DNA from: Fibrobacter sp.
GTDB taxonomy: Bacteria > Fibrobacterota > Fibrobacteria > Fibrobacterales > Fibrobacteraceae
Length of the DNA stretch: 39,023 bases
Reading direction: 5' to 3'
Assembly: GCA_017530965.1 (NCBI GenBank)
Contig: JAFXLS010000016.1
Location: 1 to 39,023, forward strand
The translations under genes and the position numbers were made by a program. Position 1 is the first letter of the stretch; every line of letters begins with the position of its first letter. Under the pieces are notes generated by a model that was given only the letters and a program-made list of their open reading frames with translations, did no database searches and was not told the DNA's origin. Of this stretch, positions 1-8,904 are shown one piece after another.

Positions 1-710
1 TGGGCGCGCTCACCATGGCAGACATTTCTCACATTGCCGGTCTCATTGCCGGTAAGGCTATCGAATCTCCGGTGCCGTACTTCGACATCGTGACGACCAC
101 GACCCACAAGACTCTCCGTGGCCCGCGCTCCGCTATCATCATGTGCAAGGACCGCACCATCCAGAAGATGGTGAAGGGCGAACTCAAGGAAGTTTCTTTG
201 GCCAAGGAAATCGACAAGGGCGTGTTCCCGGGTATGCAGGGTGGTCCGCATGACCACGTGAACGCCGGTAAGGCCGTTGCATTCCTCGAAGCTCTGCAGC
301 CGGAATTCCAGACCTACGCCAAGAACGTCATCAAGAATGCTCAGGCTCTCTGCGCCGAAATGCAGAAGCTCGGCTACAAGGTGATTAGCGATGGCACCGA
401 CAACCACCTCATCGTTGTCGACATGACCTCCAAGGGCGTTTCCGGTAAGGAAGCCGAAGTGGCTATGGAAAAGGTCGGCATCTCCTGCAGCCGTTCTACG
501 ATTCCGTTCGATCCGCGCAAGCCGATGGATCCGTCCGGTGTCCGTCTCGGTACTGCCGCTATCACGACTCGTGGCTTCGATGAAGAAGACTCCCGCGAAG
601 TGGCTCGCATCATCGACCGCTGCGTGAAGGCTAAGGACGACGATGCCGCTCTCGCCAAGATCCGCGAAGAAATCGTGGCCCTCTGCAAGAAGCACCCGTT
701 GTATAAATAA
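1..710 (+). CDS. glyA: Serine hydroxymethyltransferase, C-terminal part (5' end outside window)
   Basis: Cytosolic PLP enzyme that interconverts serine and glycine while charging tetrahydrofolate with a one-carbon unit. The reading frame is open from base 3, before the first ATG at 15, so the gene enters the window from the left. The visible part holds the family motif around the PLP lysine (TTTTHKTLRGPR; the Lys codon is at 108-110), the HIAGL motif just before it, and the conserved GMQGGPHDH stretch. The frame ends with TAA at 708-710 after about 235 residues, which is the expected C-terminal half of a family normally about 420-430 residues long. A strong intrinsic terminator follows directly, so glyA ends its transcript here. 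Identity is secure; the start cannot be judged. Confidence 0.97.
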   Translation, partial: GALTMADISHIAGLIAGKAIESPVPYFDIVTTTTHKTLRGPRSAIIMCKDRTIQKMVKGELKEVSLAKEIDKGVFPGMQGGPHDHVNAGKAVAFLEALQPEFQTYAKNVIKNAQALCAEMQKLGYKVISDGTDNHLIVVDMTSKGVSGKEAEVAMEKVGISCSRSTIPFDPRKPMDPSGVRLGTAAITTRGFDEEDSREVARIIDRCVKAKDDDAALAKIREEIVALCKKHPLYK

Positions 711-730
711 CCGCTCGCGGAAAACATTTA

Positions 731-761
731 AAAGCCCTCGGTTCAAAGCCGGGGGCTTTTT
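731..761 (+). terminator. Rho-independent terminator of glyA
   Basis: An 11-bp stem (arms 731-741 and 749-759, one G-U pair) closes a 7-base loop and runs into a T-tract. It lies 20 bases after the glyA stop codon and just before the TATATT element of the next gene. Confidence 0.9.
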
Positions 762-762
762 C

Positions 763-768
763 TATATT
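763..768 (+). promoter_or_regulatory. TATATT promoter element of the ABC ATPase gene (probably leaderless)
   Basis: TATATT ends 7 bases before the ATG at 776, with no Shine-Dalgarno sequence between. A start site 6-7 bases downstream of such an element would fall on the ATG itself. The same arrangement recurs at several other genes in the window. Confidence 0.6.
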
Positions 769-775
769 TAACCTT

Positions 776-1606
776 ATGTTTGCGATTAAGGTCCAAGGTG
801 TTTCGTTTACTTACCCCGGTGCGTCGGAAAAGGCGCTTGCTTCGGTGAATCTCGAAATTCCCGAGGGGTCGTTCTTTGCACTGCTGGGCCCGAATGGGGC
901 GGGCAAGACTACACTTTTGCGACTTTTATGTGGGCGGTTCTCGAAGTTCGCGGGATCGCTTGAAATTGCAGACGGCTTGCGCGGCAAGAACGGATTCTTG
1001 AATCCTCTTGCTTGCGGAATCTTGCTTGAAAATCCGGGCATTTACCCCAAGCTTTCGATTGCGGAATATGTCGATTATTTTGTTGGATTTTATGCGGCGC
1101 GCAATCCCGAGTGGAATGAGTCTGCTGCCCGCGAGCGCATTGCAAGTCTTGTGAAAAAACTGGAATTGCCGAGCCTTGAAACCCGCATGGGCAAGCTTTC
1201 GCTCGGGAACCGCCAGAAGGTGCAATTGCTGCGTGCCATGGCTCCGAGCCCGCGCCTTTTGATTCTCGATGAACCGGTGGCGAATCTCGACCCGATGGCA
1301 CGTGAATCCGTGTGGGGCTTGCTTGCCGACTGGCGTAAAGACGAAGGCGGTACCGCTATCGTGTGTTCGCATATTTTGGCCGAAATGGAAGAAGAAGCGA
1401 CGGACTACGCGATCATTGACCGCGGGCAACTCTTGAAAAGCGGGCGTGTCGACGATCTTGCCGGCGAATCCGCAACTTTCAGGGTGGACACTTCGGCATC
1501 GTTAGAGCAAATCCGCGCAGCCCTCGCTGCCGCCGGAATTAAAGCGAATGTTGTGCCTGCCGCATCGAACCTCGCGAATATTTATCGCGAGACGGTCGGC
1601 GCCTAG
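776..1606 (+). CDS. ABC transporter ATP-binding protein (ABC-2 exporter type), no permease beside it
   Basis: A 276-residue cytoplasmic ATPase that would power a membrane permease. The Walker A motif GPNGAGKTT is at residues 38-46, a variant signature (LSLGN) near 140-144, Walker B (LLILDEP) near 160-166, and an H-loop His (CSH) follows. Length, the NLDP after Walker B and the C-terminal extra domain fit the CcmA/ABC-2 drug, lipid or Na+ exporter families. These are usually followed by their permease gene. Here the next gene is convergent and encodes TamA, so the permease must lie elsewhere. The start ATG has no Shine-Dalgarno site and sits 7 bases behind a TATATT element. Its stop codon overlaps the tamA stop on the other strand within the palindrome CTAG. 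The substrate cannot be told. Confidence 0.9.
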   Translation: MFAIKVQGVSFTYPGASEKALASVNLEIPEGSFFALLGPNGAGKTTLLRLLCGRFSKFAGSLEIADGLRGKNGFLNPLACGILLENPGIYPKLSIAEYVDYFVGFYAARNPEWNESAARERIASLVKKLELPSLETRMGKLSLGNRQKVQLLRAMAPSPRLLILDEPVANLDPMARESVWGLLADWRKDEGGTAIVCSHILAEMEEEATDYAIIDRGQLLKSGRVDDLAGESATFRVDTSASLEQIRAALAAAGIKANVVPAASNLANIYRETVGA

Positions 1607-3507
1607 AACGTCTGCGACAAGTCAAAGGCGAATCTGCCCCAGCCGAAGCTTTCCAAATTCCAGTTGGTCAAATCCTTCTTGAACGCATAATCCAGGCGGA
1701 ATGTCAAGAACTGCCAGCGGTAACGGATACCGAAGCCGAAGCTTTCCCGTTCTTTTTCGGTGTATTTGGAATTTTCGCTATCGGTGACTTTCGCCCAGTC
1801 GTAGAATTGCACAATCTGCCAGCGCTGCCAAGATTTCCACGGCAGAGTCCAGCGGATTTCTTCGTTGAATCTGAAATAAAGCGGTGTGAGGCCGGTGTTG
1901 ATGACTGTGTCTATGACATCGTTGCCTTCATCGTCAGTGGAATTTTCGTAAGTGGTGTCGCTGGCGAAAATACTGCGGAATCTGTAACCGCGTACAGAAC
2001 GTGTACCGCCCTGGTAGAAGATTCTGGCGTCATCTTCAAGGGCCTTTGCGAAGAACTTACCGACGCTTCCGCTAACGGCTCCGTTAAATGTCCAGAATAG
2101 GGGGTGGTAAAGGTTGACGGTCATTTCACCGTAAGAGTAGGGGTCGCCCACCATGGTGAGGTTTTGAAAGTTGGCTCTCCAGTTTGTACCGGCGCCCAAT
2201 GTGGGGGCAAGTCGGATACCCGTTGTCGGGTTGAAATAGTCATCGGTGTAGTCGAACGTGAGAGCGGTTTCACCTTTAATCTTGAACAACTTGTCTTCGT
2301 TCTTGTTCACGTATCGAGTATCGAATGTGCCGCGGAAACGGATATGCTTCGTAATGCCGAATGTCAGGTCAGCACGGTTGATGACTTCGTAACGTTCTTC
2401 GAGGCTGTCGGGGTAGGCCGGCGGGTTGATTTTTTCGTGGTTCAGCGTAAAGCGGTCTTCAAAGCGGATAGCCGTAGGAATGAAACTGAAGGAGGTTCCG
2501 AACAGGAGCGGGTTCGCGTAGCCGATAGATGCTTCTTGCTTGTGCTGGGCAATCTGGGCGCTGGTCGAAAATTCATGGAGTCGTCCGAAGAAGTTTTTGT
2601 GCCGGGCCGAGGCCTGGGCTCCGAATCCATAAATTTCTTCAAAGAAGAAACCGTAGCGCATTTCGCCGGGAACGCGTTCTGTCACGTTCAGGTAAACATC
2701 CGAAAGACCGTCTTCCCTCAGGGAATCGCTCATCTTGATCTGGGTAAACAGCTGCGTAGAGAAAAGCTTGTTTCTAAAGGTGTTGTACTGGTTACCGTCA
2801 ATGATTTCGCCTTCGGGAATTCTCCACAGGCTCGAAAGCCATGCGGTGTCCGTAAGCCCTGTTTCTGTAACGGCAATGTTGTGGTTGCGCTTGTCTTTGG
2901 TTCGGTGGCTGTAAGAGACCATGTTGCCCATGATAACTTTTGCGCCGGGCTCGATGGTGATTTCGACATAGATCTTTTTTTGCGTGGTATCGATTCTTTC
3001 GATGGAAGAAAGGGTGGTGTGTAGGTATCCTTCGCGGCGGTAAGCCTTTTGGATATCTTCCATGTCTTCGGCGATGTCTTCTTGGTTGTAAAGGTGGTCT
3101 TGGGCGATGTTTAACTTGGATACGTCGATTTCAACTTTGCGGTCTTCGGGAACAATTAGCTTTGCGCCGTTAAAACGGTAACGTTCGCCGTCGCGAATGG
3201 TAATGTAGTAGCCTCGAATGCAACTGTCCTGGGCGACATAGTTGCGTTGAATGTCCATCGTCAAGCTGAGACTGTAGTAACCGCGGGAGTAGTAAAGGGC
3301 CTTGATGTTTTCAAGGGAAAGACGCATCATGAAGTCTTGCTTGGTGGTATCCATTTTGCCGAATTCTTCGGGAATGTCAAGCTGTTCTTCTAGCTGGTAA
3401 TTCGAAAATGCCTTGTTTCCCTTGATGTCTAGATACCAAGGGTGTTTGTCTTCTTCGGCAAAGCTAAAGACGGTCAGGGCTAAAAGAAGGAGTAGGATCT
3501 TTTTCAT
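1603..3507 (-). CDS. tamA: Outer-membrane Omp85-family protein, TamA-like
   Basis: A 634-residue outer-membrane barrel of the Omp85 (BamA/TamA) superfamily, which inserts or exports proteins or lipids at the outer membrane. It begins with a signal peptide (Lys-Lys then a Leu-rich core, about residues 1-17). POTRA-like repeats follow to about residue 270 (for example YYSRGYYSLSLTMD and AYRREGYLHTT). The C-terminal half is a 16-stranded-type barrel with the GGTRSVRGYRFR loop motif and a terminal Phe (FDLSQTF), the classic Bam-recognition signal. It lies directly behind tamB, and that pairing favours TamA over BamA. The start is supported by a strong Shine-Dalgarno sequence (AAGGAGG) and by an ATGA overlap with the tamB stop, which implies translational coupling. 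There is no hairpin terminator behind it, since the convergent ABC gene overlaps its stop. Confidence 0.88.
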   Translation of the reverse strand: MKKILLLLLALTVFSFAEEDKHPWYLDIKGNKAFSNYQLEEQLDIPEEFGKMDTTKQDFMMRLSLENIKALYYSRGYYSLSLTMDIQRNYVAQDSCIRGYYITIRDGERYRFNGAKLIVPEDRKVEIDVSKLNIAQDHLYNQEDIAEDMEDIQKAYRREGYLHTTLSSIERIDTTQKKIYVEITIEPGAKVIMGNMVSYSHRTKDKRNHNIAVTETGLTDTAWLSSLWRIPEGEIIDGNQYNTFRNKLFSTQLFTQIKMSDSLREDGLSDVYLNVTERVPGEMRYGFFFEEIYGFGAQASARHKNFFGRLHEFSTSAQIAQHKQEASIGYANPLLFGTSFSFIPTAIRFEDRFTLNHEKINPPAYPDSLEERYEVINRADLTFGITKHIRFRGTFDTRYVNKNEDKLFKIKGETALTFDYTDDYFNPTTGIRLAPTLGAGTNWRANFQNLTMVGDPYSYGEMTVNLYHPLFWTFNGAVSGSVGKFFAKALEDDARIFYQGGTRSVRGYRFRSIFASDTTYENSTDDEGNDVIDTVINTGLTPLYFRFNEEIRWTLPWKSWQRWQIVQFYDWAKVTDSENSKYTEKERESFGFGIRYRWQFLTFRLDYAFKKDLTNWNLESFGWGRFAFDLSQTF

Positions 3508-6500
3508 TTAGAATCCTCCTTTTGCTTTAAAGACGGTGCAATGGATTCGCATCGTCCAATGCCCAGTAGACAGGGGTTCCAGAATCGGTACACGTAGTTG
3601 ACACCGACGTTCTTTTCTAGACGGTCATTGCTCCCGGCGCCAGTGCTGGTCAAGTATTGCTTAGATGTCAGCATGCCGTTCAGGTACAGGGTGGGCGACA
3701 GGTGGTTCTCGTGAGAGTAAACGTCTTCCTGGAATACCGGCAGAGTGTAATTGACGCCGAACTGGAAAGATTGATCGTACGTGGGGCTTTCGCTCTGGTC
3801 CTGGGTATAGCCGAAGATTAAGCTCAAGTTCTTTACCCAACGGTCCAGAGAAATCGGAATCTTGAAATAACTGGAGTCCTTGTCGCTGGTCGTGTTGTTG
3901 TCAAAGAACATCACCTTCATGTCGATATCGCCGATGTAGTCACCGCCAAGGGTCTTGTTTGCGGTTGTGGTAATTACCTTTCCGATTGCCTTGCCGGCGA
4001 TTTTATTCCAGTCTGCCTCTTCGCCGTTATCGTTTGCGATACATCCTAACAAAATGTTGTAGTAAATGGCTGCGGTAGAAGCTTCTGTACCGCAGTTAGA
4101 AGAGGGCTTGGCCTGCAAGTTCGAAATGGTTCCTTGTACATCCAAGTTGATGGGACAAGTTTCTTTGTCTGTTTCGTTGGTTTCGGAGCAGTAGGGAAGT
4201 TCCTGGCTACTTGAAACATCTACAGCACCCTTTTGCCAGGGAACGTCGTTCCAAGAAATCATGAAGGAGTTCAGTTCGAATTCATAAATGTCCTTGACGC
4301 CAATAAAGCCGCTGTTTGTGTTGGTGACATCTCCGCGCAAAAGAGGCCTTGCAGTGTTGCCCAGTATTCTGATGTCTACGGTGAAGGGGAAGGTGGCGAA
4401 TGGCGTTACTATGGCGATGGAGTCCATTTGCGAGTCGCTGATGTGCATGGAAAGGTTGATTGGGCTAGAAGCTGAGAGTTTTTCTTCCTGGCTTCCGCTC
4501 TTGCGCAACTTGGCCACAAAATTGTTGAACATGGTCAGGTACTTGTCGAGGGCTGTCGGCGTCACGTCGATATCCACTTCTCTGTAGAAAACCATCTTGT
4601 CAATAGAAATGTCGCCTGTAATGGTGTTGTTCCTGATGATTCCTTCTTGGCTGTGCGGAATGCTGAAACCGATGTTTCCGCGGGCAATGGCTTCGGCTTC
4701 TCCATAGAGGGAATTGTTGAACTTATACGAAATCTTGGGAATGTTAGCGGTAATCAGCAGTTCCTCTTCGCTGTCGGTCATGGTGCTGTTGATGTCTTCC
4801 AGCACAAGGTAGTGGGAGGCGGTCTTGATGGAGTACCTGTCCGAATGCACGTTGATAGAATCCAACTTCATGCTATCCAGGTTGAACTGCAATGTGCCCG
4901 AAATGACTTCGTCGTTTTCGTTTTTGGTCCTGCCTTCGTAAATGTTGAGCAACCCGTTTTCTATATGGCCGCGCATGTAAATGGGGAACTGCACCTTGGT
5001 CTTGGGCGGTTCGTAAATGGTGGAGTCCAGACTCATGTCTGCGGTAATTCCGGTAAGTCCCTTTCGCAAATCAGCTGCAATGTCCACATGTAAGTCGGTG
5101 TTCTTGATTTCGCTGACAGTTCCCGGGATGAACCAGGATCCGTTTGCATCTACAGTGCCCTTGAATACGAAATCGTTGTCGATAAAGCCTTCGGCCCAGA
5201 GGGTCCCGCCGTTATCGCTACCGTGAGAGAAACTGACATGTCGCTTGTCGCTAAAGACGTTGTCGATAATTACCTGGGTGTTGCCGGTCCAGCCACCGCC
5301 GCCAATGTCCAGGTAAGAATTGAGTTCAATCTTGTCGTTCTCGGCAAAGATGTTGAGCTTGCGGATGTTGAATAGTTCCGGCGGAATCTTTCGGAAATTG
5401 ATATCGGTGAAGTTCAGGTTTCCGATGAGCTTGTTGCCTTGGTTGTAGGTGAGATCGCCGTTCAGCATGCCCGAGGTAAGGGTACTATCGTTAAAGCCTT
5501 CTAGCAAAAGGGGAATACTGAATTCATGGGACGAAATGTTGGCGAACAGGACTTGTATCGGCAAGAAGGTGGTTGGCTTAAAGTCGGGGTTAGAGTCGTT
5601 GGGCAAGATAAATACGGTGGATGCTGTTACGGAGTTCTTGTTGTGGATTGCCCTGAAGTTGTCGATGAACATCGTGTCGCCGTCTTCGCGGATAGAGGTC
5701 TCTAGGCTTACGTTAAAGGCGTCCATGCCGCCATCTACGGTAACATCCAGTTTTCCGATGCGGTTGTCGAAGTCATGATGCCATTCTCCGCTCACCATTC
5801 CGCGGATGTTTCTTCCGAGCTTAATATCCGAGAAGGGGATGGTCTCGAAGATGACCTTGTCTGCTTCTACATCGAGGGCGATGGTGTCGCCTATATGGAT
5901 GTAGGCCGAGGCCTTGCCGCCGTGTTGCTGTCTGACATTCCAGGAGGTATGGGGGTGTTCGTCGTTCCATTTGACATCGCCGTCAAAATCAAAGGTCTCG
6001 TCGGGAGTGTAGATCGTTCCGTTCGAAAAATCGATTCCCTTGCTGTTGAGGTCCAGCGAGACTTGCAGGGAGTCTGCTGCAATGTGGTATGCGTTGATGA
6101 TGGAATTGATCTTGGCGAGAATCTTGAGGGAGCGTCCGTCAAAAGATCCGTAGACTTTGGAACGGGCGCCCAGGGTCAGGTTGCCTTGTGTCCAGTCTAG
6201 GGCCCATGGTTCGTAGGGAGAAATGTCGCCGGTAAAGGTAAGGGTTAGGGAATCCTTGAAATTGATGACTGCATCCACCAAGGTGCCTTGCCTTGTTTCG
6301 ACTGAAACGGTAAGTTCCTTGTCGTAGAGTTCGCCCGATCTGATTTCCATGTCGAGTGGCATCATCTGGGGGCCGAATTGGGCACTCATGTGCTTCACGC
6401 GCCCGCTAAAGAAGGCGTTCATTTCTTTGTCCAGGGTTCCGTTGAGCTGGATGCTTCCGCCTTCGTCGTTTTGGAGCAAGACGTCGGCTTCGATATTGTT

Positions 6501-7388
6501 CATATCGCCGGAGAGGTCAACGGTCACGTTTTCGGCCAGTAGCGGCCAGAAGGCTCCTACGCGGGTCTTGATGTGGGCTTTATAGGTGGTGCGGTTCTTT
6601 TGCAAGTCAATGTTGGCATTGGCGCTAACCTTGACTTTTCCGATTGTGGGAACGGCGGCGGGAAGTTCTGCCGGAATCCAATCCTTGGGATTGTCTATGG
6701 TCAAGTCTGTTTTGGTCTTGATGCGTCCCAGATTGTTTTTGGGGGCTTCCACGTTCAAGACCACGGAATCCTTTGAGGTCTTGACTTTGCCGGACACCTT
6801 GATAATGTCGTTATTGAAATCGGCGTCGAGTTTGAAATTGGCCGGTGTCGAAATGTAATCGCCGCTGATATTGTTTGCTCTGGCTGAGAGAGCCTTTTCT
6901 CCGCGGTTTTCTAGATGGACATTGCTTGCTTGCCAGCTCTTGCCGTCCGAAAGGGACACCCGGGCTTCTTTGACATCGATTTGTACAGGGAGTGGAAATT
7001 TCAGCTTTTCTGGGAACTGGGGGATTTCGCCGGATTTTTTTTCCGGGGCGCTTTCTTCTGGAATTTTGATTTCGGCTATGACCGAATCCGATTGCAGGTT
7101 GATCCCCTTGGGTTCTCCGAGGATGGTTATTTCGAGATTGGGGTTTGCGACCTTTATGTCGGTACCCTCAAGAGAAACTCGAATAGAATCAAAGTGGTGG
7201 GTAAGGAGGTCATCCATCCTGTGTCCATAGGGGCTAATGGTAATCCCTGCAATGGTATGCGGTGTGGACAGGAAGCGTTCCAAAAGTGCATGCAGAGACC
7301 AGACGCCAAGGGCAATGGCGCCAACAACAGCCGTGGCGAAGGCGGCTGTTCCGAAAAATGTCGTCGGTCTCTTGATCAACTTGCCCAT
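3504..7388 (-). CDS. tamB: Translocation/assembly module protein TamB (AsmA-like, DUF490)
   Basis: A 1294-residue inner-membrane-anchored periplasmic protein, thought in the TamB/YdbH/AsmA family to form a beta-groove that bridges to the outer membrane and carries phospholipid or assists barrel assembly. One N-terminal transmembrane helix (residues about 8-35 after MGKLIKRP) is followed by more than 1000 residues of repeated beta-strand pattern. The conserved C-terminal DUF490 region (GVKDIYEFELNSFMISW, later LGGDYIGDIDMKVMF and FGVNYTLPVFQEDVYS) completes it. The frame stays open upstream to 7727, but that extension is basic, Cys-rich and crosses the sbcD promoter, so the ATG at 7388-7386, directly before the membrane helix, is preferred. 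A TATTTT element ends 8 bases before this ATG. The gene is the first of a tamB-tamA operon and diverges from sbcD. Confidence 0.9.
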   Translation of the reverse strand: MGKLIKRPTTFFGTAAFATAVVGAIALGVWSLHALLERFLSTPHTIAGITISPYGHRMDDLLTHHFDSIRVSLEGTDIKVANPNLEITILGEPKGINLQSDSVIAEIKIPEESAPEKKSGEIPQFPEKLKFPLPVQIDVKEARVSLSDGKSWQASNVHLENRGEKALSARANNISGDYISTPANFKLDADFNNDIIKVSGKVKTSKDSVVLNVEAPKNNLGRIKTKTDLTIDNPKDWIPAELPAAVPTIGKVKVSANANIDLQKNRTTYKAHIKTRVGAFWPLLAENVTVDLSGDMNNIEADVLLQNDEGGSIQLNGTLDKEMNAFFSGRVKHMSAQFGPQMMPLDMEIRSGELYDKELTVSVETRQGTLVDAVINFKDSLTLTFTGDISPYEPWALDWTQGNLTLGARSKVYGSFDGRSLKILAKINSIINAYHIAADSLQVSLDLNSKGIDFSNGTIYTPDETFDFDGDVKWNDEHPHTSWNVRQQHGGKASAYIHIGDTIALDVEADKVIFETIPFSDIKLGRNIRGMVSGEWHHDFDNRIGKLDVTVDGGMDAFNVSLETSIREDGDTMFIDNFRAIHNKNSVTASTVFILPNDSNPDFKPTTFLPIQVLFANISSHEFSIPLLLEGFNDSTLTSGMLNGDLTYNQGNKLIGNLNFTDINFRKIPPELFNIRKLNIFAENDKIELNSYLDIGGGGWTGNTQVIIDNVFSDKRHVSFSHGSDNGGTLWAEGFIDNDFVFKGTVDANGSWFIPGTVSEIKNTDLHVDIAADLRKGLTGITADMSLDSTIYEPPKTKVQFPIYMRGHIENGLLNIYEGRTKNENDEVISGTLQFNLDSMKLDSINVHSDRYSIKTASHYLVLEDINSTMTDSEEELLITANIPKISYKFNNSLYGEAEAIARGNIGFSIPHSQEGIIRNNTITGDISIDKMVFYREVDIDVTPTALDKYLTMFNNFVAKLRKSGSQEEKLSASSPINLSMHISDSQMDSIAIVTPFATFPFTVDIRILGNTARPLLRGDVTNTNSGFIGVKDIYEFELNSFMISWNDVPWQKGAVDVSSSQELPYCSETNETDKETCPINLDVQGTISNLQAKPSSNCGTEASTAAIYYNILLGCIANDNGEEADWNKIAGKAIGKVITTTANKTLGGDYIGDIDMKVMFFDNNTTSDKDSSYFKIPISLDRWVKNLSLIFGYTQDQSESPTYDQSFQFGVNYTLPVFQEDVYSHENHLSPTLYLNGMLTSKQYLTSTGAGSNDRLEKNVGVNYVYRFWNPCLLGIGRCESIAPSLKQKEDSK

Positions 7389-7396
7389 AATTATAG

Positions 7397-7402
7397 AAAA
7401 TA
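7397..7402 (-). promoter_or_regulatory. Possible promoter element of tamB (TATTTT)
   Basis: On the minus strand TATTTT ends 8 bases before the tamB ATG, close to the 6-7 base spacing seen at other genes here. A TATAAT also lies one base before the ATG but is too near to serve it. Confidence 0.35.
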
Positions 7403-7593
7403 TGCAGAATTCAGTCTGGAAAAATTTTCGAAAACAAATGCGTAACTTGTTGTCTGGCAACGGATTAGGCCGTTTTCTGTAAGACGGTGTTTGACACTGG
7501 AAAATGAACGTACTTTTTTGAAAGTGAAAGGTATGTTTTGGTGAACGTTTGTGTATGTAATTTGTAGTTTTTTGACGGGGTGTTTTTTCAACT

Positions 7594-7610
7594 TGACATT
7601 TTGTGTCAGG
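7594..7610 (+). promoter_or_regulatory. Dyad operator upstream of sbcD, shared with radA
   Basis: Inverted repeat TGACA-TTTTG-TGTCA followed by GG. The same sequence, with one base changed, lies upstream of radA at 15459-15475. In both places exactly 10 bases separate the final GG from a TATATT element that is followed 6-7 bases later by the start codon. TTGACA at 7593-7598 resembles a -35 hexamer but is 22 bases from TATATT, too far for normal use, so an operator or activator site is more likely. Confidence 0.65.
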
Positions 7611-7620
7611 TTTGCGATAG

Positions 7621-7628
7621 TATATTTG
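7621..7628 (+). promoter_or_regulatory. TATATTTG promoter element of sbcD (leaderless)
   Basis: TATATTTG fits the TAnnTTTG element of Bacteroides-type promoters. TATATT ends 6 bases before the sbcD ATG, and the bases between contain no usable Shine-Dalgarno site. Confidence 0.6.
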
Positions 7629-7632
7629 GGAT

Positions 7633-8904
7633 ATGAAATTGATACACACCGCCGACTGGCATTTGGGCAATTCGATGCATGACATCGATAGGTTAGAAGA
7701 ATCCAAGCTGTTCCTGAATTGGCTCAAGGAACGTATTGAGGAATTTGGTGCAGAATGCCTTGTGGTGGCGGGCGATATTTTTGATACGACAAACCCCTCC
7801 GTGGAGGCACGCCGTCTTTATTTCCGTTTTTTGGCCTCTTTGTTGGATACTTGCTGTAAAAATATCGTTTTGGTGGGTGGCAACCATGATTCGGGTGCCT
7901 TGCTGGATGCTCCTCGTGATTTGCTGGAGGCTCTCAATATCCAGATGGTGGGTTCCCTTGGAGACCGCCCAGTCGAGGATCTGGTCAAGGAATTGAAAGA
8001 TGACTCGGGCAATGTGGTTGGCGTCAGTGCCGCCGTCCCTTATGTGCGCGAAATGGAGTTGCGCCGGTTTAAGACCGAAGATGTAGCGGATTTTGCCCAA
8101 AATACATTTAAGGGGTTGTACAAGGCGGTTTATGAGGCTGCCGAGAAAGTTCGCGATGGTCGCCCTATTCCGGTTTTGGCCACGGGTCACCTGTATGCAG
8201 CCCAACTGGAAGGCCGCCCCGACAACGATAATGGTAGCGATGCCAAAGAACACGGCATGCGCGATATTGTGGGTAATCTGGGGACTATTCCGGTGTCGGT
8301 TTTCCCGGAGGGTTTTGACTACGTGGCCTTGGGACATATTCATTATACCACCATGGTGGCTAAAAATCCGAAGATCCGCTATTCCGGATCGCCGTTTGTG
8401 TTGGGTTTCGATGAAGCGGAAATTCCTCACCATATTTTGCAGGTGGAGCTGGAAAAAGGGGGCGTGCCGCAGGTGCGAAAAGTCGTGGTGCCCCCGTATT
8501 TCGAATTTCGTCGGCTCAAGGGTTCTGTCGCCGAGATTCGGAGCCAATTGATGGCGCTGCGTAGCCTTCCGCAGGCACATCCCGTGAAGGTGGAAATTCT
8601 TTACGATTACAATCCTGCTGTGAACGTACATGCGGAACTGCAGGATATTCTTGAGGGGGAATCCTACGAGGTTGTCAGCTGGAAGGCGAATCGATTAGGT
8701 GCGCTGTGTGCTGCTGATTTTACCGATGACGCCAACGAAGGGGTCGAAATTCCCGATGAACGTGATGTTTTCAAGTTGCTGTTGATGAAACAGGCTGGTC
8801 TCAAGGAAGCCGATGAACAAATTGAAGCCCAATATGCCGAATTCCTGCCGCTTTTTGAGCAGGTCCTAGAAGAAGCTGAACGCGATAGCAAGGAGGGCAA
8901 GTAA
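7633..8904 (+). CDS. sbcD: Exonuclease subunit SbcD (Mre11 family)
   Basis: A 423-residue manganese-dependent nuclease subunit. With SbcC it opens hairpins and trims blocked double-strand ends during DNA repair. The calcineurin-type phosphoesterase motifs are all present: D8-W-H10 (HTADWHLG), GDIFD near 46-50, GNHDS near 83-87, a later GHLYA, and GHIH near 232-235. The length is normal for the family. The gene starts 6 bases after TATATTTG and a shared dyad operator, so it is probably leaderless and damage-regulated. Its TAA overlaps the sbcC ATG by one base, with a GGAGGG Shine-Dalgarno sequence in its last codons, so the two subunits are translationally coupled. Confidence 0.95.
   Translation: MKLIHTADWHLGNSMHDIDRLEESKLFLNWLKERIEEFGAECLVVAGDIFDTTNPSVEARRLYFRFLASLLDTCCKNIVLVGGNHDSGALLDAPRDLLEALNIQMVGSLGDRPVEDLVKELKDDSGNVVGVSAAVPYVREMELRRFKTEDVADFAQNTFKGLYKAVYEAAEKVRDGRPIPVLATGHLYAAQLEGRPDNDNGSDAKEHGMRDIVGNLGTIPVSVFPEGFDYVALGHIHYTTMVAKNPKIRYSGSPFVLGFDEAEIPHHILQVELEKGGVPQVRKVVVPPYFEFRRLKGSVAEIRSQLMALRSLPQAHPVKVEILYDYNPAVNVHAELQDILEGESYEVVSWKANRLGALCAADFTDDANEGVEIPDERDVFKLLLMKQAGLKEADEQIEAQYAEFLPLFEQVLEEAERDSKEGK

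Noticed and set aside
7593..7626. TTGACA plus TATATT as an ordinary sigma-70 promoter of sbcD
   Set aside because: The spacer is 22 bases, too long, and TTGACA is one arm of the dyad that radA shares as CTGACA.
7389..7727. N-terminal extension of the tamB frame by 113 codons
   Set aside because: It is basic and Cys-containing with no signal character, and crosses the sbcD operator and promoter. The membrane anchor begins right after the ATG at 7388.
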